This document shows positions 46,706 to 59,789 of a stretch of 64,000 nt of DNA, piece by piece. The notes beneath the pieces were generated by a model. That model was not told where the DNA came from. It saw only the letters and a list, made by a program, of their open reading frames with translations, and searched no databases. This DNA is from Platycnemis pennipes (Eukaryota; Arthropoda; Insecta; Odonata; Platycnemididae), in the NCBI GenBank assembly GCA_933228895.1, contig OW121848.1:88555470-88619469 (forward strand). Reading direction: 5' to 3'. How positions within the stretch are numbered: position 1 is the stretch's first letter; every line of letters starts with the position of its first letter. The position numbers were made by a program, and so were the translations under genes.

Positions 46706-48480
46706 ATGGCAGCCTATAGAGTCAAATATGCTCCTGGATACAATGAGAATGAAGCCCTTAACGATTTATTTGGCTCAGATGAAAAAAACATTCAAAGTGA
46801 GAGTGATGGAAGTGAAGCAGAGGATGACAAAATAGAGGTAGAAATAGAGAACCGGGAGGAGGACGAGTTTCATGAAGAAAACTAAGGCGTATGCATCAAA
46901 GAAGACGATCCACGGTTAGGATGGAAAAATAAAATGGGATGCTATGGAACCAAAGTCGACTGGAAAAAATATTATCCAGAAATACCATCAGGCAGGACGC
47001 AGGTTTCTCAGGACCACGGACTTAGAATAGTCCTCAGGACATGTTCAGTATGTGGAAAAATATGAGTTTTTTCGATGCTTTGTTACTGATTTAATGGTAG
47101 AAAAATTTTCAATACACAAATGAACTGGCAAATCAATTTAAAAATAGAACAATATTGAAGAAAATGGAAGAGCCTCGATACATTGAATTTGATTGAACAT
47201 AGATAGCTTTTCTTGGCCTGTGTATTACTTACAGTGATCAAAAAGGCGAGGAAAATTTTGAACGGAATTTGGTCGGATATATTTGGATTTCCGATTTATA
47301 AAGCAACTATGTCAAGAGGTCGCTTTGAAAATATTCTTAGCTGTTTAAGATTTGACGATAAAGAGAAGCTGGAAGCACGTAAAAAGGAAACAAAAAAACA
47401 AGGCAGAAGCTGTGTCGGATATCATGAGCTTATGTTCCTGTAGATGTAAAATTAATTCATTAGATCTCAACATCACTGTTGATGAACATTTACATACTTT
47501 TAGAGGAAGGTGTGATTTAAAATGTTTATTCTCGAAACCATGAAAATACGGCATTAAAATTGGGATAACTGTTGATTGCGAAAATATGTACATTATAAAT
47601 TTGCAAATATACGCAGGTAAACATGAAGAAATACGTGAAAGACAGCAAGGGAAGCGGGTAGTAATGAATTTTGTGAGTCACTTGAGTGGGATTGGTTGAA
47701 GCATCAGCACAAATAATTTTTACAACTTTTGATCTTGGCCAAGATTTATTAAAAGTATCCCTAACACTAGTGGGTACTATGTGAAAAAATCCCACATAAT
47801 TGCCACCAGCAACAGCAAAAGCCCGGTAGATTTATTCCTCAAATTTGGAATTTTCTAGCCTAAAGAGGCTTCATATGTCCCCAGCAAAGGAAAATCAGTG
47901 GTTTTATTGTCTACACAACATAAGGCATTTGAAACTTGATCCTCTGAAAAGAATAAGCGGGAAATGATTCTCTATTAAAACTCTACAAAATTCGGTGTGC
48001 ATAGATAAAATTATTCTGTAAAAAGAGGGACTAGAAGATGACTTTTGGCTATCTTTTTGATATCGTGGATCATGCAGGTATGAATTCATACCAATTGTAT
48101 TCGAGAAAATACCCCTCTTTCCGCAGAAAAAATTCTAGATGGCGATTCATTTTGAATTTGCGAAAGAAATGTTAACACCTGCAATTTATCGTTGAGTAGG
48201 AAAAACCGGATTCCAAACAAATAGGTATATTTCGGACTGAGATAAAAAATGCTGGGATTGGCAGTATTCTGCTAGTAAATGACAAAGAAATTGTGTCCAG
48301 GAAAAGGGTGGCAGATGTTCCTTTGCCCTAATAAGAGTGACAAAAAACCAATATTCTTTATGATGTTTGCAACGGATACGTGTGAGGTGATCATGTTCGA
48401 CAAAGAAGGGTCTTTATGCAATGCGACATTAATAAGTGTGTAGATGAAGATTTCAGATTAAAATTTGGAACAATTCTTTT
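46706..48480 (+). pseudogene. piggyBac transposase, degenerate
   Basis: An ATG at 46706 opens a 59-codon acidic N-terminus (rich in Asp/Glu, with LFGSDEKN), stopped by TAA at 46883-46885. Recognisable pieces then follow in several frames. WSDIFGFPIYKATMSRGRF (about 47265-47325) and LSCLRFDDKEK are N-terminal to the catalytic core. TVDEHLHTFRGRC (about 47477-47515) carries the first catalytic Asp, and KYGIKI follows. LLKVSLTLVGTM lies near 47760 and VVLLST near 47900. NYSVKRGTRR lies near 48010-48045, FAKEMLTPAIYR near 48155, and a Cys-containing tail (CPNKSDKKP, CNGYV) near 48330-48385. The span corresponds to about 590 codons, the usual family length. The expected second (in TTDNFF) and third Asp positions are altered, and stops and frameshifts are many, so it is inactive. 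Confidence 0.85.
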
Positions 48481-48980
48481 GAGTCAAGAAATATTTATAA
48501 AAGTTTCTATATTTACTACGATTTGTTTGGAAATAATTATACCCAACAGAGGTTTATTCTATGAAAATTTGTGTTGGTGAATTACAATACTTGTGTTATA
48601 TATGATTTTTATAAATACTTGTGTTCTTCTGAAAAACGTTTTGGCACTCGGTTGCAAATGTTTAAATATGTTAAATGTTATATTGTACTCAACTAATTGA
48701 CCTATGTACATAAATACGTTGTTCGGTAAATTTAATCTTCATTATTCAAGACTTTACTGTGAGAGCGATTAAAAAATTATAATATTTTTGTCTAAATTAC
48801 GCAATGTATATGATACTGTGGTATTTTTCTGTTAATTTATCTGAGACGTATTTATTTAAATTATGGATGAATATAAGTCATTGTAATAATATTTTCACTT
48901 AAAAGAATTAATATTCACGATGGGGTCAGATAAATACCCCAAGTAGGTAAGATGTAATTTTTATTAACAGGAGGCGAGGG

Positions 48981-48984
48981 TTAA
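48981..48984. repeat. TTAA target site, right
   Basis: Follows GGCGAGGG, the right terminus, and precedes GATGATAATTTG of the host flank. Confidence 0.75.
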
Positions 48985-50084
48985 GATGATAATTTGATTT
49001 AATGATGATAAATTCAATGGTTTTGATAAGCTTGTTGTGTAAATTTAAGTTTTCATTTTTACAAATCCTACCTAAGCCCTGCGTAAAATATATTTATGTC
49101 TGGAAAATATACTGATGAACTTATCTGTAAAAGTTTTAGTAGAAGTGAGTTTTTTTTATACTCATGAGTGGCTTTCATTCAACTCATATGAGTACCTTGA
49201 ATGCAGATAGGTACTTTTAGCACTTTTTATAGCATGTTACGGGAATGTAATTAAGGGAATTAAAAGACTTTACATTGGGTGGGGTGCCTGGTCATTTTCT
49301 GAGCGTATAAAATACATTTAAGAGCGAGCGAAGGATAGGAATCAGGTATCTGATCGTTTGAGTTGAAATTCTGTTTTAAGTGCTTTTAAATAACATACAA
49401 ATTGAAATTATGAAACAAATATTTTGGTTACCATCTTAGATGTGATGGCGATAGTAAGTCCTCCAAGGACTAGGCCTGAAAGGAGGTGGAATTCGTATAT
49501 TGGAGGATGGCAATAAATTTACCTTCCTTATCCCACCCGCAAGCTTTTCTTCAAGTTAATATATCCAGAGAAGAGGAATTTACACAACTGATATTTGCGT
49601 AAGTACATTCAGAGAGGATTTTGTTCGTTGGAAATCCATCTCTTTCCGAAGAGAAAAGGGATTAATTAACTGAGTGACCTTTCGGGAGAGGAAAAGCACT
49701 CAGCAGATAATCGAATTGAACGAGTTGAGATCATATGGTTGTTGACCGAAGGGAGTAGTTCAGATATCGTTGGTGTCTTGTGTTACAAATAGTAATTATT
49801 ACTACATTATAGGGAGAGATATGACATTAGGGCTGTAGATGGAGTGAGGTTAGAGAGTTAGATACCCTTACTTCCTTCACACCTAGGCTCCCCGTTAATG
49901 AGTACATTTATTATTTTGGTAAATATTAGTTTAAGTATGATATGGGATATTTCGAGTACTTATATTGCTTTGCATACAATTCATATTGTTTAATGTGATG
50001 TTTCCTCATTGATTGCCGTGGATAATTGAAAGTCCTTCATTACGCTGCCGCCTAAACTACCAGGGTAAATTCTCATAGGTAGCT
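48985..50084. other. AT-rich stretch without recognisable genes
   Basis: Nothing assigned between the piggyBac and hAT elements. Confidence 0.45.
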
Positions 50085-50092
50085 GCCCATCT

Positions 50093-50875
50093 TAGTGATG
50101 GAAAAATGTCGGTCAAATCGATTTTTCGATCAATCGATTTTTAATCGAAATGAAAAGCTCGACTTTTCAGCAAAAATCGAAATTTGAACCAAAAGATAGA
50201 TTAATCGAAAAAATCTACGGTTCATTTTTGAAAAAAATGCAGTTGGTACAAAAATATGTTTATTATTCATTTGAAAAACGCTCATAATACATATTTGAAT
50301 AATATAAAAAATCCCTAAAAATGTACTTCAAAAACATTCTTGAATTATTTGTTGTAAAAATTTACAATTTACTTTAATGTGGGTCACCGCTTGGAACCAT
50401 TCGGCTTCACTAAAATTTTTAAGAAAGATAGCACAAAGAGATGCTATCTTAATGATCTAGGGCGTGCCTTCCCAATTTACCGGCCTTAGAGAAAAGTCTT
50501 TCACATGGGACGGATGACGTTATCATACTCAGCACTCTGATCGCGAAACGGTACGTGTTGGGGTATTCACCCTTTATCTCCTTCCAGACTTTCCGAGGAT
50601 TAGGGTTGACTTACCTATCGACGGGTGGCCTGTTGGGGGATTGCCTAACTTCTACTGGCATCTACTTCTAACAAGAAGTGACCTCAGTGGCAGTTCATTG
50701 AGGACCTCTACTGACTACTACGCGCTGCTGAGATCAAACGAAATGGTCAAGATCGAAGTTGAAAAATCGAGTTTAGATCGGAACTCGATGATCATGGCTC
50801 GATCTCGATTTCCTCGATCTTTGACTATTAAAACTCGATTTTCGATTTTAATCGAAATCGATTTTTCCATCACTA
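50093..50875 (-). mobile_element. hAT-superfamily deletion derivative
   Basis: The ends are TAGTGATGGAAAAAT and its reverse complement ATTTTTCCATCACTA, resembling hAT termini (consensus-like CAGTGNTGG). They are flanked by 8-base direct repeats, GCCCATCT (50085-50092) and TCCCATCT (50876-50883), with 7 of 8 identical; 8 bp is the hAT target length. Both subterminal regions are packed with ATCGA/TCGAT motifs, likely transposase-binding repeats. Inside is a remnant of the transposase C-terminus on the minus strand. At 783 bp it is non-autonomous but is derived from a full hAT copy by deletion. Confidence 0.85.
50449..50613 (-). pseudogene. hAT transposase C-terminal (hATC dimerisation) remnant
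   Basis: The minus strand has an open stretch of about 54 codons ending at a TAA at 50449-50451. It contains VWKEIKGEYP, FAIRVLSMI and SSVPCERLFSKAGKLG. The last is the hallmark of the hAT dimerisation domain (TSvPsERvFS-G in the family). The RNase H-like catalytic core upstream is missing. It is too short to have appeared among longer open frames and is not a functional gene. Confidence 0.85.
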
Positions 50876-50883
50876 TCCCATCT

Positions 50884-52239
50884 ATTGCTTATTCATGAAC
50901 AGAAATCAAGTCTCAACTCAGTATTTTAATTTTCTCTTTTGAAAATACCTAATAAAGAACAAATAGTTAATTTATTCGTTGCATATATGGCGAAGTTTAA
51001 GAGTAAAGATGGGTACCATGACAAAAGTCTTTCTTGTAAAATATATCCCAGACAAGTTATCCGACTTTGTGAATGTATTTCGGCGGCTAACTTATTTTCC
51101 GTCCCCGATGAACCGTATGTGTATTAACTTTTGATCAGGAAAAAATTCTTCATGCTATGGATGAAATGAAGTTGCAGTTCCATTTTAGCAATTTTGACTC
51201 ACTCACGTTGCATACCCTTTCATTAAATTCCGGGGTCGTTCCTCGTGGTCCCGAAATTTTATTGAAAAGCCAGGCTAAAGGGAATGTTATGCATTAAATG
51301 CATGCCGAATACGTTCAAGATAAAATATTTTTTATCGACACCTCCCTCCCTTTGCCTCTATTGCTCATAAAATCGGGGCTACTCGGCTACTACGGGCTTA
51401 TTTCTCTCGAATCAATGAGGTGTTAGATATTTGAACTCATTTCAGTTGACAAAACCTACTCCTTCAAATTCAAATCAATTATCAAAGTAGACTTTGTTTC
51501 CGCATCCTTCATTTAAAAGGGGAAATAAGGATGTAGCTTTGTGCTAGAAACTCGTGAGTGAAATATAGAGTTTACCTATTCGTTCAAAGTTTTGATTGCT
51601 TGCAAGCTAATTTTATGAATTAATAGCTAAGTATTTAAATGATTAATTTGGTAATAACTTTCAGTTAGGTTTTACAGGTGAAAGGTAAAATAAAGATCGA
51701 AATTCTCGAAATTTAATGCTCTTAAGAAAACGGGGAGGAAAAAAACGTCTTTTTGTGGAAGTGCCAGAGGAGCCTGATGTTAGCCGTAAAATTTGGAGTT
51801 AAAAGAACTGAATGTTATGCACAAACATTACGAGAATGTAACAGAGTTGAAGTGTATTTCTCATGATGTGATTTGTTATCAGCGTGCCTGCAGTAACTAG
51901 GACTTTCTTTGCGAGTTCCCGCCCTGTTGAGAGAGACCGTAATGAGTCTATTTTTCAACGATAAATTTTAGATTTTACCCTACCCTGAATCGCATTACTA
52001 ATCAGTTCCATATTCTCTGCCTATGTTTAATAAATGAGATTTTCTTAGCCAAAATACGGCCAAATCCGCAGATAGGAATTTTCAGCGTAACCGAGTCCTA
52101 CTTCAAGAGTGGAAGTGATTCCTCAAACATTTTGACTCCTATTATTAATCATGTGCGTCAAAAAAAAACTGCCACTAGCGCCATTACCGTTCCTTCAGGT
52201 AGAAAAGGGGACCAGGTTGTTTGTTTGCTTTCGAGTGAT
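50884..52239. other. AT-rich stretch without recognisable genes
   Basis: Nothing assigned; a 62-codon frame at 50939-51127 has no recognised domain. Confidence 0.45.
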
Positions 52240-53000
52240 ATCTGCGAATCCAATTAATGCGACTTAAGGCGAGGCGGTGAAAGGAGCAAACGCCGACGCG
52301 CATGCGCGTCCCGTGGACGGAAAGCCTTATCGTGAAGGTCGGAGAAAAAAAAATTGGAAGGGTGAGAGATGGTAATGGAAACAGCGAGCCCGCGAGGCAA
52401 AATGTAACGGAAAAACATATATATTCTTCCATCATTCATTATGACGTTCCTAAGCCACCTACGCGATTCCATTAGTCCAAATTTTGAAACAGCCAAGTGC
52501 ACTAGGCGTAAGTGAATGAAAGTCCTCCTGGTTCATTCCTCCACCCATGTAATCGTTCCTTCTTCGCGCCGACAATTTTCTCTCCTCTCCTCCTCTCAGC
52601 CGCCTCTCGTTTTCCTGTCTGCGTCCTCAGCCTCTCCGCCGTACTTGTGTACCTCCAGTCCAAGTCCCTCCCATTCTCTTAAGGCATTATTCGTCTCTCC
52701 TTCCCTCCCTTACTGCCGCGCTGATGACCCAACCTCCAAACCCTTCTTTCTCTCTCCTTCCCCCTCACCAGGACCCCGCAACTCCTTGCTTAACCTCCGT
52801 CCCCCCTGCTCCCGCCAACCCCTCCCCAAACCATTTCCACGACTCAGTGCACGCACTCAATGCACGACCCCCGCACTTCTTGACCACCTTCGCTTCTCTC
52901 TCCTCACCAACTGTCCTTTCTCCATTCATAGGACTTATCGACCGAAACAACGGTAGAAAGTGGGAAGAAAGAGAAGTAAAAGAGGGAGGGAAAGAAGTGA
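52240..53000. other. GC-richer island 5, pyrimidine-rich plus strand
   Basis: About 52550-52920 of the plus strand is strongly C/T-rich with some CpG, then it flips to purine-rich at 52950-53015. Open frames on both strands (for example 52516-52956, very rich in Ser/Pro/Leu) follow from this bias. Confidence 0.45.
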
Positions 53001-56000
53001 AATTTGGAGAGAGGGTTTAAGTTTTACCTAATTGTTGGTTTCAGATTGAAGCGTGTATTGCTAGTGAGCTCACAGATTTTCCTTGCTACATTAGTTGTCA
53101 ATGGCGAAATGGATAGTGTTATCACACAAGAGCGGAGAAAAGAGAGAACAAGAGAGACGAATGGAGGATGAGTACGAGAGGGATACGGATATGAGGAAGT
53201 GAAAAATTCGATGGCAAAGAGTCGGAAATGAGAACGTAAATGCTTTGTGGACTGAAGTGATTATTAGCAGCAGCGATACAATGTATCCAAGTATTATTGT
53301 CAACGGGAATGGGAAGGGAAACATTTACTTAGCTCTCAGGTGGAAGTTTGAGGCTTTTGCAATGTAGATTTGAAGGATGGAGACATTGATCTTGGTAGAG
53401 GAGAACATAGACAAGAAGTTTTTAGGCATTGTAGATAATAAGAAAATTTGTAGAGAGAAATTCTGGTGGAAAGGTAAATGGAGGCTGTATGAAAGACCTG
53501 AGTGTTCTGATTCAGGGGAGAATGGTGATTAAGGGTGTTGAGAGGGAAAAGGCTGGAATTATAAATAGAATAAGGGAAAGATGGGCATATGAAGAGGTAA
53601 ACATTCACAGGAATTAGTAGCGCTAGGTTACAACAATGGCTCAGATAATCTCTAATCAAATTAAACTTGGAATGAAAATCAATTAGTGATAACTTGGAAT
53701 TTTATCCGTACCACTGCCGTCGATTCTAAGTTGAATGTCACCTGAAATGTGATCACGTGGTGTGGATCAGTATTTTCCCAGTTAATTGTAGCTGTATTGC
53801 ATACGAAGCTGGTTTTCGTGGTCAATTTTGTTGACTTAACAGTAAGCCATGTACAGACAATGAGATTGTGTGCGAGACGGTTATCTTTGTCTTATTTGAA
53901 TCGGTTCTCTGTGGCTGGGATAATATATAGATTCATAGAGTAAATGTTCTTACCTATGCTTACGTGGCGCCTTGCAGGATTTTATTACTACGAAAATGGA
54001 TGGACGAATGCAATAGAAAAAAGTACGTAATGATATGAAACGAAAGCATAGTCTTCGGGATTTATTCAAAGGTAGAGGAAGACCAGCGTGACACTTGTAA
54101 TCTTGGCGTTATCGAAAAAGGTGTATAAAGTTTGTAACGAAGTAAAAATAGAAGATAAGAAACTAGGGTAAAAAAATTAATTGCCTACAGGGGTAAGCGT
54201 TAAATGAGCAGTTAGAAATGGATGCTTAGCTTTAACTTCATAATTTATTTTTTAATATTACCAAAATTAAGTATCCTTATTGAAAATGAGGGCGAAGGTG
54301 AACAAAGAGGGAAAAAAGCAATCCCAATTGCAGTTTTAGATTCATAGGATACTAACAAACGTCGATTTTACTTCCGTAATATAGTGTAAACATGCTGAGT
54401 TAAGGTTACCAGGCAGGAACCCATTTCCAATTTTCCTCTGTGATAGTGGAGGAAAGGCAATGTCGAGGAACTTAGCAGGGAAGAGTAGAGTCGTATTATA
54501 GTACTGTAAATGTGATAATTTTCGTAAATGTGATTGGCTTGTAAGGTAGGAGTTACGCTAACGAAGGAACCAATATGTATTTACCCAACGATGTAAGTGA
54601 GAGAACAAATATTTTATCATTATTGAGTGTACATTATATATTCAATACTGATAAGATTGAGGAAAGGTGCCAAACATATTGCATTTATTTTGGAGAAGAA
54701 ATGATTAAAGTACCTCGCCAAATTCTCTGATATGGCAACGAGCGATTTATTGGCTGCATGAGAGCAGACGCCGATGGCGGCACGGTAGACTGGCGTGAAA
54801 GAATGTTCCCATTGGAGTGGTGGAAAGATGTAATTATTGACGGTAGGAGGGGATATAGAGGATAGATATGACGATTGTGGGATTGCGAGTTCCGTACGTT
54901 GCATGCAATGCAGGAATTCTTTCCCGATTCCAATCTTCCAATCATCCCCACATCAAACCTCTTCCCCCCTCCTTACATTCCCTTGGTTCCATTCCACCGT
55001 ATCCCGAAAGCCCCCGCCACTTTCCATTCGCATAGGAGGACAGACAGTTCAATAGCGGTCGTTGGGAGTGTGCTGGCATCGAAACGTGTTAGGTTAGGGC
55101 TGTTCCCAATTACTATAGAGAAAGCAGATAAGGTTAGAGGAGCCCTCCGAGTACTGATGTGGCGTAATAAGACCACGCTCCCGTAACCAAGTGTGAATGG
55201 AATGCGCTCCTTGAAATTATATTTACGATGATTTTTGAGCTTGAGTTTTCCCTCTTTGAGTCCTATACGATCCCCTTTTACTCGGATTACATTTACAACC
55301 TAATAACATAACTAACAGCTAATAAAATGTTTGAGCAGGAGGCGTAAGGTCAATATAAACTTTCACACTCTAATTATGATAAATATTGTAATTTAATTAA
55401 AACTTTACAGTTATAGAGTGAAATACATTCTAATATTTTCAAATTCTGAGTCAATTTATTGACCAAAAACGTGATTGAAATCGCTTAATACCCGTATTAT
55501 TTATTTATTGCTATTTTTAAAAATCAATATTTTTTTCAACGGATTTCAGGGTGCAGTAGAATTATTGATATCTTATTTTGGTTGGACGATTTTGTTCAAT
55601 TGTTTTTCTGCTTAAAAATCACATATGCTTTCAGTAGCTTTGGAGATATGCATTTTATACTAAATTATTTTACGAAAATATGTTTCCGGAATAAATATAT
55701 ACTTATGCCGGAAAGACACTTTGTTTCTCTTTATGAGGTAATAAATGAAATTTCTTTTTTCTTTGTTATATAAATATTTTTTTAACCAATTTGGCGTAAT
55801 GCAGGCTTTATCTTAATATTTAATGTTTTATCTGGAGATTCTTTAATGTAGTATGGAAGCAAAATATTTCGGATATTTCCACACCTGCTTAAATCATTGG
55901 GCCTCTCATTGATGGGTAACTTCCACCTCGATTATCGGCATTAGACAATTACATCAGGATGAGAATATCTTCACACTTGTCTATGAGATTGCATGTGATT

Positions 56001-57594
56001 ATTAATGGGTCTAGAGATGTTCATTTTTTGATTTATAATAGATAAAATTTTTTGTAAATAGAGGAGAAAGATATAAGAGAACAGATACTCAACTAAAACA
56101 GATGGCAGGATTGAATATACGTTTCCACGCTGTGACTCGGAAAGCTAATTTATGACATATCCCTTTATATCATATCATCTTCGTTATAAAATTTTATTGC
56201 GCCTGTAAAGCTATTTGAAATAATTTACGATTCGTAGATATTGTCTAGAGTGCCTCTCGTCACGATATGTTTCATGGTCATAATTTAGGAAATAGTTTGG
56301 CGTGAAGAATTGACGTACCTTGCTTTATCAACTTCCAAGCTCAGGACTCAAAATTTCACAAATTTTCATTTTGTGTTGCCATGGTGAGTAGTAAGTTTAT
56401 TTTTAAGCTGTTTGATTGCGAATTTTTATGCACATCAATCCAGTTAAATAGCTGAGGTAATTAATGTTTATTTCAAAATACGTATATTTAATTTTATACT
56501 AATACTTCATGGAAGAGAAATATTTTCCTATCCAATTATAATTATTGTGATCTGAGTGCTTATCTGCATCAGTTACGGAAGCTGGAAGAACTATTTTCAT
56601 AGTAGTTATTGAAAACCTCTTTGGTTGCCAATGGCTTCATAATCAATGAATACTTTTATTCGTATCAAATATTAAAGTAATCATTTACTTATTTTCTGGC
56701 GCAGCTTTCATGCAATCTATTTTATGACTTAAGGAACTGGTACTTTTGCAATTCCATTCCCATGCGCTTAACAGAATTTTAACGTTCGCTTATCACCAAA
56801 ATCATTTGTGATATAATGGTTAAAATTGAATGACTAGAATTTGCTCCCTGGATTATTAAAACTCGCCTTCGAAATTTCTGCTGATTTATACCGAACTGTA
56901 CCCAATTTTCGGTTTGCCTTCATTCCTTTAAAAAAAGTAACTCTTCGATTTATTTCTTGGCTTGTACCTATCCTGCACAAGCTATATTATATATGGAGGC
57001 ATCATTGGTGCCAATTACTGTTTTCATTAGGTCGTCCGTATTTCCATCATATTTCATTGGTGCATTTTTTATGAAGTGCCCAGGAGAATCTAAAAACCGA
57101 TACCTATAAACTTTATTTCTGTGAGCAATTACGTTGATTTGTTCTTTGCTATGTCATTTATTGTTGTGTTGTATTTAGCAGATTTATACTTAACTATGCA
57201 ACACTGCCAATAGTGCCTATACAATGTAAGAAGGGTAAACATTTTCCAAGTAATTCTATCAAGTTTTAGATTGTTAACTATTAGGTTCAATTTCATCTGC
57301 TTTTTTTCCATTTTCTCAAAATACTCGTCGTGTTTCGTTCTCATTTTCCTAATGAAAAGCAAATACATCTGTATTGCCTTCTTTGTAGGCCGCAGACTCC
57401 GTGTGAAACAAAAGAATATTTCCCTATATAATTAATAGTTTTCTGGTCTCAGTTCTTCTAAAGTATGCAATTATATTTTTCTTATTTTTGTTATCTACAT
57501 AAAACATAAACAGCAGAAAATAAATGTGAGGTACACTAATGGAAATTAAAGTGAGAAAATGAAACAGTAAAAAATCTGTGTTTTTCAAGTCTGT
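53001..57594. other. AT-rich stretch without recognisable genes
   Basis: No gene or repeat family assigned. The purine-rich segment at 53100-53600 gives long minus-strand frames without domains. A GC-richer patch lies at 54900-55050. Confidence 0.4.
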
Positions 57595-57873
57595 ACCCGA
57601 ACTTCAGACCGGGTGGGAAGGTACAAGGATGGAAATGGAAAGGTATAAAGAAGGTTGGAGAGAAAACCGGCTTCGGCATTACCTTGTTTTTAATGAAAAG
57701 CGTCAAGGAGAACACGGATTAACGTCCTATTCGACAGACGGAGTAATCGACTCGAAATGACTCAGTTAGGGGCCTGTTTTCTAAGAAAATATCTTTCACT
57801 GCTGTGATTCCATTCCGAGTTCTCTAAGTGAGAGGCCATTACTATAACCACTATAGCAACCCGACCCCTACTT
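57595..57873 (-). mobile_element. tRNA-derived SINE (family 2), copy 3
   Basis: Read on the minus strand: head GGTTGCTATAGTGGTTATAG with degraded B-box region, then ACTCCGTCTGTCGAATAGGA, GACGTTAATCC, GGTAATGCCGAAGCCGG and TTTCCATTTCC, collinear with the 22 kb copy. The last 60 or so bases of the family (GTAAATGACC ...) are missing, so this copy is 3' truncated or diverged there. Confidence 0.75.
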
Positions 57874-59652
57874 AGAAAATATTCTTAATGCACCATTTAT
57901 ATCTCAGCTGAGTGTAAATCTTTTAGGAATATTGGTGTACCAAAAAATCTAAGCTCTTTCACATATTCATGACTTAGTTTTAATAATTAAACAGCTCTAA
58001 TCCATTTTTGCAACGAAATTCAATATTTGTCACTTTGTCTGATATGTATACTTTTACGGTAATAGACACAAATCTCAGGACGAGCGTTGGACCATTTGTG
58101 ATTGCGTGATCGTATGGTGAAAATCAGTTTTTTTCTCCACCTCGGATGGTATTAGCAAATAACTCCTATAGGATGGCCACCAAGTGAGAAATATTTGAGA
58201 ATTTCTCTAGGAATTCATATTTTCTGTGCAATAAATGTGGTGGTGCCTTCGATCTTGCAGTCTAATTTTCATGCCCTCATGCGAGGACTAAAAATTGATA
58301 GTCATAGAATGGAAAAGCTGGGAAAATTTTTCGCCGCATCATTACAAATTTAATCAAGAAATGAAATTCATTCCCGGCTGCAGACGTCGTTATTTATTTC
58401 TTTCCGTGGATTTGGGGCTTTGAAAATTTTAACCTTTAAGAGAGAGACAACTTTACCTATCCCTTCTTCAAAAAGAAAACGGACGAGGAATTTTGAAATA
58501 ATAAGGATGAGAAAATAAAACCATGGCGTGTTTAGGCATATTTCGATAAGAGGTTTAAAGGGCGGAAATGAGAGAGGTGAGAGGAGGGGGACGCCAGGGC
58601 AGTTAGGGGGAACAAGGTTGGGGGTGGAGCCCAGGGCTGAACTGATAAAAACTTTAAGGAGTAAGAGGGTTAAGAAAAAATCCATTTTTGCATAATCAGC
58701 GGTGGAGGTAGGGATTAAGAAGGAAATGGAATGAATATCTTGTTTCAATGGAAAGGGAAACCATTCAATTTGGATAAGACGTGCGGGAAATTAGGCATAG
58801 GAAATAGTCGATCAGAATGGGCGAAATTAAGGAGTCCTTGGGATAGGGCTACCTCCTAGGGCTTGGCACTCCCCTCTCTACAAGAAGAACTTTTAAAAAA
58901 TATTCAAATAGAGTTTTTAATTATCGCATAGAATCGGCCATCAGGTCTTCCCATCGTGCTAAAACCATTTTGTTTTAATCTTTAAGATTTATTTTAGAGC
59001 CAGCAAAATGGATACGGACTTAAACGGGGATATATTTTCGCTCACGTGATGATGAACCCTTCCATTCACTCGTAAAAATATATTATGCGGATTTTGTCTG
59101 CCGAGCCTTAACATTTTTTCACTCTTTGTGGAAAATAGCATTCCTTACCCGACCAATGTAACGTTAGAAATATATTTTTATTCCCTGGCTGGTGCTGTAA
59201 AATCTATTGAGATTGTTTCGCGTTGAAAATAAATACTGGCTTAATAATTTCTGGGTGTGGATTCTCAAGCATATACAAAAAATCGTATGATGCCACAATG
59301 ACTCTATTCAGTATAGCCTGGCTTATGCGGGAGAAAATATCTGTCCATAGTCTCAAAATCGAGAGGTAATCTTGACTTCCGTTTCTTCTTATGAAGATAT
59401 AAGTCATTTTAGATTCCATCTGAATAAGTACAAAAGTTGACCTTTTGATAAGTCTGTGCTAGTTGTTTCCTTTCGGGAAGGAAAAAAGAGCGACCTCCTT
59501 GACGTTTTAACGCTCTTGTTCCGATATATAAGTCGAGAACCTTAAGCCCACGCCCAAAGGCAGGTCATGAAATTTTTGAACTAAAATTTAATCACTCTTC
59601 AATAATTGTCCGCTTATACCTATGGGGGAATGAAATTCATGGAGACGATTAT
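57874..59652. other. AT-rich stretch without recognisable genes
   Basis: No gene recognised. The 126-codon minus-strand frame at 58368-58748 starts at TTG and shows only a hydrophobic bias from a purine-rich complement. Confidence 0.4.
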
Positions 59653-59760
59653 ATACATCTACCTCTACACAATATACTGTAAGCCACTACAAGGGCGTGA
59701 GGCAGGAATGAACCAACTTAAGGCATGTATGTTTGTATGTCATGAATGAAAAACTCATTT
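59653..59760 (-). mobile_element. LINE 3' tail, hairpin-tail family
   Basis: TACATCTACCTCTACACAAT, then ACTGTAAGCCACTACAAGGG and GTGAGGCAGG, align with the 3' terminus of the 42.4 kb LINE in the same orientation. Only the tail is recognisable. Confidence 0.7.
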
Positions 59761-59789
59761 AAGTGTCCATGTTACGAGTTCTATTGGTA

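Larger units (their letters stand above)
45027..48980 (+). mobile_element. piggyBac-superfamily DNA transposon with a nested LINE
   Basis: TTAA at 45023-45026 and 48981-48984 flanks the element, the target duplication specific to piggyBac. The left end reads CCCTCCCTACCTACCTGGGG and continues to GACCCC. The right end, reverse complemented, begins CCCTCGCC and about 30 bases further in reads TTACCTACTTGGGG, again reaching GACCCC. The ends therefore match apart from an insertion. Between them lies a decayed piggyBac transposase. A 5'-truncated LINE with its own target duplication sits in the left non-coding part. Alternatively, the first 209 bp (45027-45235, CCCTCCC ... GGGAGGG) could be a separate short element. 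Confidence 0.75.

Noticed and set aside
58368..58748. 126-codon minus-strand frame with hydrophobic stretches
   Set aside because: It starts at TTG and the hydrophobic look comes from the complement of a purine-rich strand. It has no signal peptide-like start with an ATG.
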